Shown: positions 33,524 through 44,339 of the stretch, in pieces
Layout of the letters: the number at the start of each line of letters is the position of its first letter
Numbering within the stretch: the first letter of the stretch is position 1
NCBI GenBank assembly: GCA_036924085.1
Contig: JAVGWX010000019.1
Location: 20,126,293 to 20,190,292, forward strand
DNA: 64,000 nt
Direction of reading: 5' to 3'
Source: Ariolimax columbianus
Lineage: Eukaryota; Mollusca; Gastropoda; Stylommatophora; Arionidae
Translations under genes and position numbers: made by a program
Notes under the pieces: model-generated
Databases searched by the model: none
What the model was told of the DNA's origin: nothing
The model's input: the letters and a program-made list of their open reading frames with translations, nothing else

Positions 33524-34352
33524 CTGTTCAGGTGTTTGTAAAGTGGGATGTGTTGGGTTCTGTTCAGGTGTTTGTAAAGTGGGATTTGTTGGGTTCTGTT
33601 CAGGTGTTTGTGAAGTGGGATGTGTTGGGTTCTGTTCAGGTGTTTGTAAAGTGGGATTTGTTGGGTTCTGTTCAGGTGTTTGTGAAGTGGGCTGTGTTGG
33701 GTTCTGTTCAGGTGTTTGTAAAGTGGGATGTGTTGGATTCTGTTCAGGTGTTTGTAAAGTGGGATGTGTTGGATTCTGTTCAGGTGTTTGTAAAGTGGGA
33801 TGTGTTGGGTTCTGTTCAGGTGTTTGTAAAGTGGGATGTGTTGGGTTCTGTTCAGGTGTTTGTAAAGTGGGATGTGTTGGGTTCTGTTCAGGTGTTTGTA
33901 AAGTGGGATGTGTTGGGTTCTGTTAAGGTGTTTGTAAAGTGGGATTTGTTGGGTTCTGTTCAGGTGTTTGTAAAGTGGGATTTGTTGGGTTCTGTTCAGG
34001 TGTTTGTAAAGTGGGATGTGTTGGATTCTGTTCAGGTGTTTGTAAAGTGGGATGTGTTGGGTTCTGTTCAGGTGTTTGTGAAGTGGGATGTGTTGGGTTC
34101 TGTTCCGGTGTTTGTAAAGTGGGATGTATTGGGTTCTGTTCAGGTGTTTGTAAAATGGGATTTGTTGGGTTCTGTTCAGGTGTTTGTAAAGTGGGATTTG
34201 TTGGGTTCTGTTCAGGTGTTTGTAAAGTGGGATTTGTTGGGTTCTGTTCAGGTGTTTGTAAAGTGGGATGTGTTGGATTCTGATCAGGTGTTTGTAAAGT
34301 GGGATGTGTTGCGTTCTGTTCAGGTGTTTGTATAGTGGGATGTGTTGGGTTC
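33524..34352 (+). repeat. Minisatellite, 36-bp unit, 23 copies
   Basis: Unit CTGTTCAGGTGTTTGTAAAG plus TGGGATGTGTTGGGTT; starts are exact multiples of 36 from 33524 to 34316. Several frames stay open (a 12-residue VQVFVKWDVLGS period, a Cys-rich period, and a TPEQNPTHPTLQ period on the reverse strand). No start context or splice evidence supports translation. Confidence 0.95.
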
Positions 34353-34459
34353 TCAGTCGAAAAATGATGCTCTGATCCTTCCTTGTGAGTCGATTTACAT
34401 AAATATGTAACCGCTGTAAATTGACTCAAACTGATGATCATCCATTGTGATTTGTAAAA

Positions 34460-34640
34460 GTAAGAAGCATGCCCTTTACAGGACGTTCTTGCTTACAACC
34501 GCCAACCTATTTGGCTGTTATAAGTTTGATGGCAAGTGTTCAGTGCTGTAGGTTGCCATTGCTTTTCGTACATGGAGGAGCAAATCGCCCAAGAGAAAAA
34601 CCCAGTGTCTGCCAAACTGGACATGGGGGTTCTTAATTCA
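34460..34640 (+). repeat. Dispersed repeat family G, copy 2
   Basis: See the copy at 28050-28260; same order of shared blocks on the + strand. Confidence 0.5.
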
Positions 34641-34789
34641 CTCCAAACAAAAGAAATGTATTTTTAGCTCCAGATTTGAGGTAGTGGCGTCACAGAAAAG
34701 TTTACTTTTTAACTGTTAGAGGTGTCAAACATTCTGGGAGAATAAACAATAATTTATGCTAATTCCTAAGGTTTTAGCAATGTATTACG

Positions 34790-34928
34790 TGAGTTAGGTT
34801 AGGGTTAGGATTAGGATTAGGTTAGGGTTAGATTAGGGTTAGGTAAGGGTTAAGTTTGGGTTAGGGTAGGGTTAGGGTAGGGTTAGGTTAGGTTAGAGTT
34901 AGGGTTAGGTTAGGATTAGAGTTAGCAT
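34790..34928 (+). repeat. Degenerate telomere-like tract
   Basis: About 140 bp of TTAGGG mixed with TTAGG, TTAGGA and TAGGG variants, all in one orientation. It is an interstitial tract: genes and repeats lie on both sides. Confidence 0.9.
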
Positions 34929-35437
34929 CTTTTCTACACCTATATCCTTATCTAAATCTTGACTTATTTATTTTAAATAAAATTATATGGACCTGTCTTC
35001 TCCTGAACCCGAAATGCAATGTCCCGTTATAGTCATCAGCTATCAAATATATACGATTGGAACCCAGAGAACTCTGTTTGGGGTGAATAAAGACGCAAGT
35101 ATCCCTTCTTCTCCTGTGCATTCGCTGTCAATGGTGAGGATGAGGCATTGTCAGTATTTCATCAGTGTGAATCTCTTGTCAGTCGTTGAGCACGAGTTCT
35201 AAATCTTGGATAGACCTATATTGATTTATTTTAAATATCGGAAGTAAAATAAAAGCCTAGACTGCACACGACGAAGCAACTGTAGGAACTATCGACCTTT
35301 ATTCACCAGACTTACAATATCCTCTCTGTGGAACTCCATAATGAGAATAAACCGTATCGATAATTATTTTTTGTGTTTGATTTATTTGGGTGAATCCATT
35401 TCCCTATTTGTTTATGGTTCCAGGTGTTCCCATCTGT

Positions 35438-35590
35438 CCAGCCATCCTTCATGGCAATGTGCCATCTATGGGTAGGCCAGCCGTCCTCCATGGCAGTCCC
35501 ATCTATGTCTGGGCCAGCCGTCCTCCATGGCAGTCCCATCTATGTCTGGGCCAGCCGTCCTCCATGGCAGTCCCATCTATGGCTGGGAGA
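35438..35590 (+). repeat. Short tandem repeat, 37-bp unit, about 4 copies
   Basis: Unit GGCCAGCCGTCCTCCATGGC plus AGTCCCATCTATGTCTG at 35475, 35512 and 35549, plus a partial earlier unit. Confidence 0.9.
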
Positions 35591-35878
35591 TCAGAGAGTG
35601 TATCGTAAAAGCTCAAGTAGACAACACAAATTTCTATATCCATGGATGAGCCATCAATGGCCGTGCTTAACAAATCTATTAGAATCCATGGAGGAGATCA
35701 CTGAAATGATAGATAATAGGGAGCTAGTGGATGATATTTATCTAGATTTTGCTAAGGCCTTTGATAGAGTACCTCATCAAATATTATTTATAAACTTAAA
35801 ATCACATAGAATAGGTGAGTGAACTTGCCTAATGGATTAAAAATTGGTTAACAGAAAGAAGGCAGAGAGCGAGCGGAA

Positions 35879-36123
35879 ATACGTACTATTTTTGTTTCGC
35901 CTTATTTCTCTATTCCCCAAAGGCGGTGTGCGTTGCACTGTGGCTTTTGTTTTACGCCTATCAGCCCAGTGCATCCAATTTCAGCAAACATTTTTTGTAA
36001 GAGTCTGCTTCCTCCTGCATTTTTTAAGGGTTGGCTTTCTCGGGGTAACGGCCGGTGCTGTGATGGGGATCGAACCCAGCACCTTCGGGTTGTGAGCCGT
36101 GTTAGTAGCCTACGCCGTCCCCA
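35879..36123 (-). repeat. tRNA-derived SINE, family B, copy 3 (inside a LINE)
   Basis: Reverse-strand copy, full length, with a well-preserved GGTTCGATCCCC box-B-like region (36062-36075 reversed). It separates two adjacent LINE segments that are contiguous in the 38.9-40.9-kb copy. Confidence 0.8.
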
Positions 36124-36202
36124 TGGAGTACTCTGAGTGGTGTGAAGTAAAAAGTGGAGTGCCACAGAGCTCGGTTTTAGGATCAATTTTGTTCTTGCTA
36201 TA

Positions 36203-37147
36203 CGAGACGTGTTCAAATGAAACCGGAACTAACTGCACCAAGTGAACATACGTACGATGCCCATGATTACGTCACTTCAATATGTAAACAGCACATACCA
36301 ACCGTCATGTTTGCAAAATTTCATTATCCTCCGACACATATTTTCCTCAGCAGACAGTTAAAAAAAACATGACAGATGTGATACGGAATCCGTCCAGAGT
36401 TGATCAGCGAGCGATGATTTGTTTTCTAACATCTGAAGGATGTCGGCCAGTTGACATTTATCGCAGAATGCAGACAGTGTATGGCAGTAAAAATGTGTCG
36501 AAAACAACAACGAAGAACTGGACAAGGACGTGAGTTAACGAAAGATCTTCCGGGATCAAGATGCTGAGCAGCGCAATAGCTGCAGTGGTCAGCGACCCAT
36601 AGCTCACTGCTAGCGCCAGGGCCAGCGAACCATAGCTGCCAAGACCCTTCTACACCTCCACGCGGTGATACTGGATAACAGACTGCAGCAGGGAAGACTA
36701 GCTAAGGAGAAGGGATCGAAGAGGGAATGCTAACCCGGTACTCAAAAAATGCTTGCTGATGTCGGATGTGTTGGACCGAAAGGTGTAAATATTGCAGCCA
36801 AACTGTAAACTACGACACAACGCATTCCGTTTTCTGGACTACATTCTGCTACTTAAGTCCTTTCAGAGTTTGGTAGTGGGAGATTGAGAACGAACGAAAA
36901 AGAAGAAAGATCTTCCGAGACCAGGTCAGGCGCGTATTGTTGCGCCAGTAGGTACCATCGTCAAAATTGATGCAGCATTTCGGGTGGACCGTCGCCGGAG
37001 CTTACCTTTGCTACACCTTTGTCACTATACACTGCCTGCATTCTGCAATGAATGTCAACTGGTCGACGTCTTTCAGCTGTTAGAAACTGCGCATCGTACT
37101 ATGTTCACTTGGTGCAGTTAGGTCTGGTTTTATTTGAGCACGCATCA
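36203..37147 (+). mobile_element. Mariner element inside a LINE, TA target duplication
   Basis: Ends are inverted repeats of more than 50 bp (left CGAGACGTGTTCAAATGAAA; right, reversed, TGATGCGTGCTCAAATAAAA; both continue to AACTGCACCAAG). TA at 36201-36202 and 37148-37149 flank it, as for mariner. Inside, NPSRVDQRAMICFLTSEGCR, DIYRRMQTVYGSKNVS and KNWTRT mark the first transposase HTH; then a retroposon sits at 36553-36904, and the rest is heavily deleted, with no catalytic triad. Confidence 0.85.
36553..36904 (+). repeat. Retroposon family C inside the mariner, 13-bp target duplication
   Basis: Full copy from GGATCAAGATGCTGAGCAGC to the GAACGAACGAAAAAGAA tail. The duplication GAAAGATCTTCCG is at 36540-36552 and 36905-36917. 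Removing it restores a continuous transposase segment. Confidence 0.9.
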
Positions 37148-37744
37148 TATATAAACGATTTGTTCAATGATTTCGGATCCATCATTGCAAATATTATGGA
37201 GGACGCAAAGCCATCCAGATGTGTCATATCTAAAGCAGAGGTGGGTAGATTGAGGTTGGGTTCATATAGAATTCAAGAATAGCCTGAGATCTGGCAGATC
37301 AAGTTTAGTGTAGATAAATGTACAGTCATCCACATAGGTAAATCCACAATGAAATATGCATGTAATTACAGGAAAGGCGAGAACAACATTAGGAGGATAA
37401 AAAAAAAAAAGATAAGGGATCTAGAGGTTATAATAAATCATGCAGATAAAGTGAGTGAGCAAGTTCAGGTAGCAGTGAAAAAGGCAAATGCAATGTTAGG
37501 TATGGTTAAAAGAAATATTAAACATAGGAGCAAGGAAATGATAGTCAAACTGTATAAAGCTTTAGGTAGACCTAGATTGGAGTACTGTGTACAGGCGTGG
37601 AGTCCTTATCATAGACATGATATAAACATGCTGGAAAGGATACACAAAAGAGTGATGAGAGAGTTTTGCGAAGAAGCTTAAGTAGACAGAACACATCTCT
37701 GTATCCATGGCAGCACAATCTATGACTGGAATACCTTTTTGTTC

Positions 37745-38070
37745 TTGTTTTTTTCACAAACTCCCACTACCAAATCCCAAACAGGGATTTGCAAGTAGCA
37801 GGGTGTAGTCTGGAGAACTGAATGCACTGTATCGTAATTTATAGGTTGACTGCGATATTTGCACTTTTCGGTCCAACACATTAGACTTCAGCAGATATTT
37901 GTGGGTACCGGGTTAGTCTCCCTCTTCGATCCCTTTTCCTTAGCCAGCCTCCTCTGTCCAGGATCACCGCGTGGAGGTGTAGAAGGCTACTGGCAGCTCT
38001 CATTTGCCGCAAGCAGTCAGCTTTGGGTCGTTGATCGCTGCAGGTCATGAACTGCTCAGCGTCTTGATCC
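37745..38070 (-). repeat. Retroposon family C, near-full reverse copy
   Basis: Matches the family from the GGATCAAGACGCTGAGCAG head (38052-38070 reversed) to an A-rich tail near 37745. Confidence 0.75.
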
Positions 38071-38083
38071 CTGGCTGGGAAAT

Positions 38084-38290
38084 GAAAGAGTGTAGCATCA
38101 AACACCACACAGCTCTGTACCCATGACAACGCAATCTATTACTGGGATTTGAAAGAGTGTAGCATCAAACACCACACATCTCTGTACCCATGACAACGCA
38201 ATCTATAACTGGGATTTGAAAGAGTGTAGCATCAAACACCACACATCTCTGTACCCATGACAACGCAATCTATAACTGGGATTTGAAAGA
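38084..38290 (+). repeat. Tandem repeat, 67-bp unit, 3 copies
   Basis: GAAAGAGTGTAGCATC units at 38084, 38151, 38218 and a partial one at 38285. Related single units lie near 35600 and 37676, so a dispersed sequence was locally amplified. Confidence 0.9.
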
Positions 38291-38320
38291 CCGTAGCATA
38301 TAGGCCTAAGCAAACAACAC

Positions 38321-38586
38321 TGAGAGCCGCGTAGCGCAGTGGTTAGAGCTCTGGCTTCGCATCTGAGTGGTCCTGGGTCCCCAGTTGAGGCGGTAATGTT
38401 TTTTTTCAGACCGCAATGGCTCCCGGGTCGACCCAGCCTTAAATGGGTACCGGTTCAGTCCGGGAAGTAAAAGCGGCGAGGGAGAGGAGATGGCTACCGC
38501 CCTCATATAGCCGAGCCTTTGAAATGTGAGATCGCTAACACCTCACACTCCTACGGCAGTAATGCTATGGGATACTTTACTTTACT
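38321..38586 (+). repeat. tRNA-derived SINE, family A, with target duplication
   Basis: The head AGCCGCGTAGCGCAGTGG with TTAGAGCTCTGG is a box-A-bearing tRNA-like start; GTGGTCCTGGGT is the decayed box B. The 3' tail is (ACTTT)n. AAACAACAC at 38312-38320 and 38587-38595 is the target duplication. A second, inverted copy is at 59930-60178. Confidence 0.85.
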
Positions 38587-38877
38587 TTAAACAACACAGA
38601 CTTCTGTATTTATGGCGGCACATACCAGTGGCAGGTAATCTAAATCGCGCCACCTGAACCCTATCAAAAACTAACCAGTTAATATAAAAGACTACACTTT
38701 CAGTACAAGCTTTTATTTATTCTAAGAAATGTTTTTGATATTTTTAGGACTACAGGAGTAAGACAAACATTTTTTTAAATGTTAGTTTTTCTTCGCTGAA
38801 TTTGTTGTTTCTGTTTATTACAAAAATGATTTGTGTGTGTTTTTGTGTGTGACATGTATGACATTTTGGGGCGCATA

Positions 38878-40860
38878 AACTTAACTTAACTTAACGTCTT
38901 TATACTGGTTTAGAAGACCCTGCAGAGTCTGTATACAACCAGTTACATTTACATCACCTTGCTCTAAAAGCTATGCGCATCCAGTTTATTCTTAAACGCA
39001 TTAACTGTCCCTGCCTCCACTACCTCCCCTGGCAATGCATTCCAAGCAGACACCACTCTCTGACTAAAAAAATATTTCCTAATATCTAACCTGGACCTCT
39101 CTTTAATCAGCTTGTAGCTATGCCCTCGTGTTATTGTAGGTGGCTGTATTTTAAAAAACTTGTTATAGTCTAATTTATCGATTCCTCTGATCATCTTATA
39201 AACCTGTATTAAGTCACCACGAATTCTTCTCTCTTCGAGACACTGTAGGCCCGTTTTTCTGAGTCGTTCCTCATAACTGTAATTCTGGAATCCAACTATC
39301 ATCTTTGTCGCTCTTTTTTGTATTCTTTCTAGCATGTTTATGTCCCCTCTATGATAAGGACTCCACACCTGTACACAGTACTCCAATCTAGGTCTAACTA
39401 AAGCTTTATACAGTTTGACGATCACTTCCTTGCTCCTGTGTTTAATATTTCTTTTTATCATACCTAACATTGCATTTGCCTTTTTCACTGCTACCTTAAC
39501 TTGCTCACTCACCTTTCCTGTATGATCTATTATAACCCCTAGGTCCCTTTCCTTATCTATCTTTCTAATATTGTTTTCTCCCATTCTGTATTTATGTTCC
39601 ATATTGGATCTACCCATGTGGATGACTGTACATTTATCTACATTAATCTCCATTTGCCAGCTTACAGACCATTCTCGAATTTTATCTAAATACGACATCA
39701 ATATATCCACTTCCGCTTTAGATGAGACACTACTGCATAGTTTTGTGTCATCAGCAAATTTTGCAATCATGGATCTCATATCAATGTCCAAATCATTTAT
39801 ATATATATCAAGAACAAAATTGGTCCCAAAACCGAGCCCTGTGGCACACCACTTTTCACTTCACTCCACTCAGAGTACTCCTTATTTATGCCCACCCTCT
39901 GCCTTCTTCCTGTTAACCAATTTTCAATCCATTTGGCAACTTCGCCACCTATTCCATGTGATTTTAACTTTCGAAATAATCTTTGATGAGGTACTCTATC
40001 AAAGGCCTTTGCAAAGTCTAGATAAATAACATCCACTGGCTCCCCTTTATCTATGATTTTAGTAACCTCCTCCATGAATTCTTATAGATTTGTTAAGCAT
40101 GATCTCCCTCTAGTAAACCCATGCTGACTATTTCTAATTAGATTAAATTTTTCTAAATGCATTACAATGTTTTCTTTGATTATTGACTCTAACAATTTAC
40201 AGACTATGCTCGTTAAACTCACCGGTCTATAATTTGCCGGATCTGATTTTTTGCCTGTTTTGAATAAGGGGATCACTCCTGCATCTTTCCAATCCCGTGG
40301 AACAATCCCTTTTGTAAGTGATTGAGAACATAATATAGCCAATGGTTTTGCTAGTTGGTTTCTAATTTCATACAGCAATTTTGGGTGAATACCATCTTGA
40401 CCTGGACATTTATTCACTTTCAACCCCTCCAATTTTTTAAAAACCATTTCCTCTGTAATACAGATTGATCTTAATCCCGCTGTATCCATGTCTCTTTGAA
40501 AAATATCTATAGACTCTGGGATCTCGGAGCAGTCCTCCTTTGTGAAGACTGTGCCAAAGTACTGATTAAGCAGATTAGCAGCCTCCCTATTCTCACTTAT
40601 TATTTTCCCTGTACTGTCTATGAGAGGGCCTACTTTGTCTTTCGTTCTTTGTTTATTTCTAACATAAGAAAAGAAGCTTTTACTGTCAGTCTTGATCCTC
40701 TGAGCAAGTTTTTTTTCAAAGTCTATTTTTGCTGTTTTATTCGCTTTCTGAGATATGTTCTGCTTGTCCAAATATTTTACATATAAAGTAATATTAAGAG
40801 CAAATAGACATTCTTCACTTTTGTTTCTCACTAATCCTTGTAGAACTTCACTAAAGACGG
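38878..40860 (-). pseudogene. CR1/L2-like LINE, longest copy (RT and C-terminus)
   Basis: Reverse strand, three frames in order. 40082-40831: KTDSKSFFSYVRNKQRTKDK, VNKCPGQDGIHPKLLYEI, PLFKTGKKSDPANYRPVSLT. After one TAA for a Leu codon, 39797-40075: IYLDFAKAFDRVPHQRLFRK (first catalytic Asp), SGVPQGSVLGPILFLIYI. A 2-bp TA slippage in a TATATA run at about 39795 shifts frame into 38964-39791: AKFADDTKL (catalytic Asp pair), DKCTVIHMGRS, EYCVQVWSPYHR, LERIQKRAT, and a C-terminal NALP..VVEAGTVNAFKN. Tail TTAAG repeats. Two lesions only, so it is a young copy. The 5' half of the element is missing. Confidence 0.9.
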
Positions 40861-42115
40861 GACAAGTCAGTCACGAAATGAACTGACCGACTGATTATTT
40901 TGCCAACAAAGCATATTTCTAAATGATGTGTTTCTTGCTTTTTACGAGCACACCGCTGTTACCGGCGCTTTGAAAATCGTCTATCACGCTGCAACGAAGA
41001 ATTAAGTCACAAGCTTGTGTGGCAAATTTCCCGGTATTCTCGGGATTAAATTGAAGCGTAGTCACTTGCTTGGACTTTGGGGTTGTTACTGAGCAAAGAA
41101 AATTAAAAAACTACGGGTTTTCCGCAGAAGCTTTTCAATTACCTGTCCAGGATCCGTCACAATTTGGTAGATTATCAGGTCGCATTAGTAGAGCGTGGAA
41201 CAAAATTTCAGCTCTTAAGGTTATAGGGAAGTTTGTTAAAATAGGAAAAATAGAAGTCCATGCAAACGGATAAGGGCCATCTCAAGTTAAACCAAAACTG
41301 TTAAAAACGGTACATCAGGCACGTGTGGCCCTGACCTTTCTTCTATTTGTGTAGGTCAGCACGATTTTAATAATTACTAGCGGTTTGTGTTTGTTTGGGG
41401 TTGGGGTGGAGTGGTGTTGGCCTGGGGAGGGGGAAATTATTCATAACTGATTAATAGTTCAGTATGCTGTATTATTAAACAACAGGGGGCCTCAAGGAGC
41501 ATTACTGGGGAGAACAGAATGGCACTCGAATATCGTAAAAGACGACCAAAGAGAGTTGTGCATGCAGCTAGGAACAAAATCGGGCAAAGTAAATTTTCTA
41601 GAGAAACCACCTCTACAGAAGAACGCAAAGTGTTTTGTTCACAGGCTTCCTAAATGAGACTAATTTTAGCGGAGGGCATATGCTCCCGTTGGAGTGAAAC
41701 GGTGACAACAACAGTATAGATAAATGTGACACGACGTCTGCTAACTGACATGGCTACAGTTTTCCATATTCTGGAGAACTCTTCCGACTCCTGGCATAAA
41801 CACTATCCCTTGACTAAACACAGTGACATTCATGTTTATAACCTTGCGACTTTCTGCTCTGATCAATGAAACCTAATTAAGATATCATTGATTTAGAAAA
41901 CGCTCGTCAATGAGGCTAGCGACTCAATTTCAAAGTGGCCCTGCCTTGTTTTCGTGAATATTCATCACACTATATCGCCTACCTAACCGTAGACAGAAAC
42001 TGGACTTCACAAACTCAGGTTTGCTTTTCATTATTATATTTATTACTGTTATCATAATTGATATTTGTTATCACTATTTCACTTTTGACGTATTTACTAT
42101 CATTATCATTACCTT
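40861..42115 (+). other. No gene recognised
   Basis: About 1.25 kb without a repeat family or domain I recognise. A 67-codon frame at 41070-41273 has no homology known to me and no splice context. Confidence 0.4.
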
Positions 42116-42121
42116 CATGAT

Positions 42122-43055
42122 ATGGTCATGAACTCTGGTCATGAACTCTGGCCATGAACTCTGGCCATGAACTCTGGTAGTGAACTCTGGCCATGAACTC
42201 TGGTCATGAACTCTGGTAGTGAACTCTGGCCATGAACTTTGGTCATGAACTTTGACTATGAAAGGAACTCTGGCCATGAACTTTGGCTATGAAATGAACT
42301 CTGGTCATGAACTTTGGCTATGAAATGAACTCTGGTCATGAACTCTGAGCATGAGCTTTGGCTATGAAATGAACTCTGGCCATGAACTTTGACTATGAAA
42401 GGAACTCTGGCCATGAACTTTGGCTATGAAATGAACTCTGGTCATGAACTTTGGCTGTGAAATGAACTCTGGCCATGAACTCTGGTCATGAACTTTGGCT
42501 ATGAAATGAACTCTGGTCGTGAACTCTGGTCATGAGCTCTAGCCGTGAACTCTGGCTATGAACTCTGGCTATGAACTTTGGTCATGAACTCTGGTCATGA
42601 ACTTTGGCTATGAAATGAACTCTGCCCACGAACTCTGGCCGTGAACTCTGGTCATGAACTCTGGCCGTGAACTCTGGTCATGAACTCTGGCCGTGAACTC
42701 TGATCATGAACTCTGGCCGTGAACTGTGGTCATGAACTCTGGCCATGAACTCTAGTCATGAACTCTGGCCGTGAACTGTGGTCATGAACTCTGGCTATGA
42801 ACTCTGGTCATGAACTCTGACCGTGAACTCTGACCGTGAACTCTGGCCATGAACTCTGGTCATGAACTCTACCCACGAACTCTGGCCGTGAACTCTGGTC
42901 ATGAACTCTGGCCATGAACTCTAGCCATGAACTCTGGCCGTGAACCGTGGCTATGAACTCTGGCTATGAACTCTGGCCATGAACTCTGGCTATGAACTCT
43001 GGCTATGAACTCTGGCTATGAACTCAGGTCATGAACTCTGCCCATGAACTAAGAC
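42122..43055 (+). repeat. Minisatellite, 12-bp based (TGAACTCTGGYC), about 75 units
   Basis: Runs of TGAACTCTGGCCA / TGAACTCTGGTCA, with inserted TATGAAATGAACT phrases giving mixed 12- and 18-30-bp spacing. Confidence 0.9.
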
Positions 43056-43204
43056 GCTAGTCCAGCCAGGCACAAACTACTGGCCAGCACGTCGCGGCAG
43101 GGTCAATACACTGACCAAGCCCACAATCTCTCTTCCATGTAGCGTTTCCTGGAAACAGGCTGTTCTCAAGGCAGTCTGGCTGAGGAGATGTGGATCGATG
43201 TGAT

Positions 43205-43345
43205 CTCTGTAGTAGTGAACACCACGCAAATGAAACCAAGCATAGCACAACCGCCTGGAGGACCGCGGTCCACCTTCATCAGCATGCTCGGGATGTGAGG
43301 AAAGCTACTACAACCTGCCACTAAATGCCCTTTTCAGGACGAGAA
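43205..43345 (-). repeat. Dispersed repeat family D, reverse copy
   Basis: Reverse complement of the GTTGTAGCTTTCCTCACATC to CACTACTAC block of the other copies. Confidence 0.55.
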
Positions 43346-43479
43346 ATCGAACGATAAAAACAGGAGCATGACCCAAGGCACCCACTGTTTGGACATCAGG
43401 TACAGAGCATAAAACTCAAGTCCAGACAAGGTTTCCTAAACAGACAAACCCTGACAGTGGCCGCATCGAGAGATAGCAC

Positions 43480-43780
43480 AAGTTGATGCAGACCCCAGAG
43501 ATGGAACTTCGGGAGGAACCTGCCCCCAGACATCATCTACCATACACAACGTGGAAGTCGCTGAAAAGACTCCGAACTGGTGTATCACGGTGCAATAGGA
43601 ATATAAAACTATGGGAATACACAGATTGTGACAGATATGACACGGCCCAGACCATCTGCCCCAACCTCCAGGAAACATGCAATAGGTTCGACATGCTGGA
43701 GGCAAATGACAAGGCAATCCATGTCACTGAATACTGACATCAATCTGTATGACGTCGTGCTTGGACAGGGGAAGTAAGTA
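43480..43780 (+). pseudogene. LINE C-terminal fragment upstream of the lectin gene
   Basis: TWKSLKRLRTGVSRCNRNIK, EYTDCDRYDTAQTICPNL, NDKAIHVTEY, stop, then a GTAAGTAAGTA tail. This is the usual end of a LINE protein (…LNRLRTG..R…WGY…QT..H.L.CP…A..VAEY), with the Cys/His knuckle partly lost. It stops about 85 bp before the lectin start codon. Confidence 0.65.
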
Positions 43781-43862
43781 AGTATTACCTTTATCATTGG
43801 TTCCTTAATTATGAAGAGTTTTAATGCAGGTGGCGATTCAAGCGTAGGAGTGTGAAACAGTT

Positions 43863-43917
43863 ATGGAGTCTAGAGCTCAGATCTTCCTTGTGGTTCTGAT
43901 AGCCTCACTGTGTCAAG
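43863..43917 (+). CDS. Secreted C-type lectin, exon 1 (signal peptide)
   Basis: ATG in the context CAGTTATGG opens MESRAQIFLVVLIASLCQ: a short charged n-region, a hydrophobic core and a likely cleavage near LC-Q, so the product is predicted to be secreted. The exon leaves in phase 1 at AAG|GTCAGT (43918). It is assigned to the lectin gene because all four later exons join it in frame. A possible upstream acceptor (TTTTAATGCAG at 43818-43828) means the 5' UTR may itself be spliced. No TATA box was recognised. Confidence 0.65.
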
Positions 43918-44339
43918 GTCAGTATTTTCTCCTGGTTACTATTTTATCCGTTTCCTTCATATAGGAGCACGGGATAGCCCCTATATGTGGCTGTCTTTAG
44001 TCCGTTTTCTAATTCATAACCAAGGTCCGAAGCAATTTTCTACTAAACTGCACGTCAGATCCAAATTATTATTCGCTTCCAGCCTTAGAGAATGTATATG
44101 GCGTTATGGAAATATTTTTTTCTCTAAGAAATTTGATGTATTTTGAAAAATGTATCTCTGTCGATAAGGTTGCTTTTAATATAAACTAATGAATACATTT
44201 TCATCTGCCAATTTTTTAAAGTCGATTTTTGTTGTTTTATTTATTTTTGAAGCTATGTTTTGCTTGCCCAGATATTTAAAATGTTTCTTTCTTTAAAAAA
44301 ATAGCCAGTTAGGCACTTAGCAAACGGGTTTGACTCGAC

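Larger units (their letters stand above)
35665..37672 (+). pseudogene. CR1/L2-like LINE interrupted by two nested insertions
   Basis: RT pieces read in order: EEITEMIDNRELVDDIYLDF, AKAFDRVPHQ (35685-35790), a segment to 35878, SINE family B at 35879-36123, KSGVPQSSVLGSILFLL (about 36150-36200), mariner at 36203-37147, then the IND..ND segment (37150-37210), and VINHADKVSEQ..AVKKANAMLGM to LYKALGRPRLEYC..WSPYHRHDINML (37430-37640). Many stops; dead copy. It uses the same backbone as 38878-40860 but on the + strand. Confidence 0.85.

Noticed and set aside
33469..34441. Cys-rich (GFCSGVCKVGCV) or Pro/Thr-rich repeat protein
   Set aside because: Several frames are open at once over a 36-bp minisatellite; no exon signals or conserved flanks. 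A loose likeness of the unit to the mariner C-terminus was also dropped because the flanks do not match.
34790..34928. True chromosome end
   Set aside because: The repeats are degenerate and are followed by 29 kb of ordinary sequence including exons.
41070..41273. 67-codon frame as a small gene
   Set aside because: No homology, start context or splice signals beyond chance.
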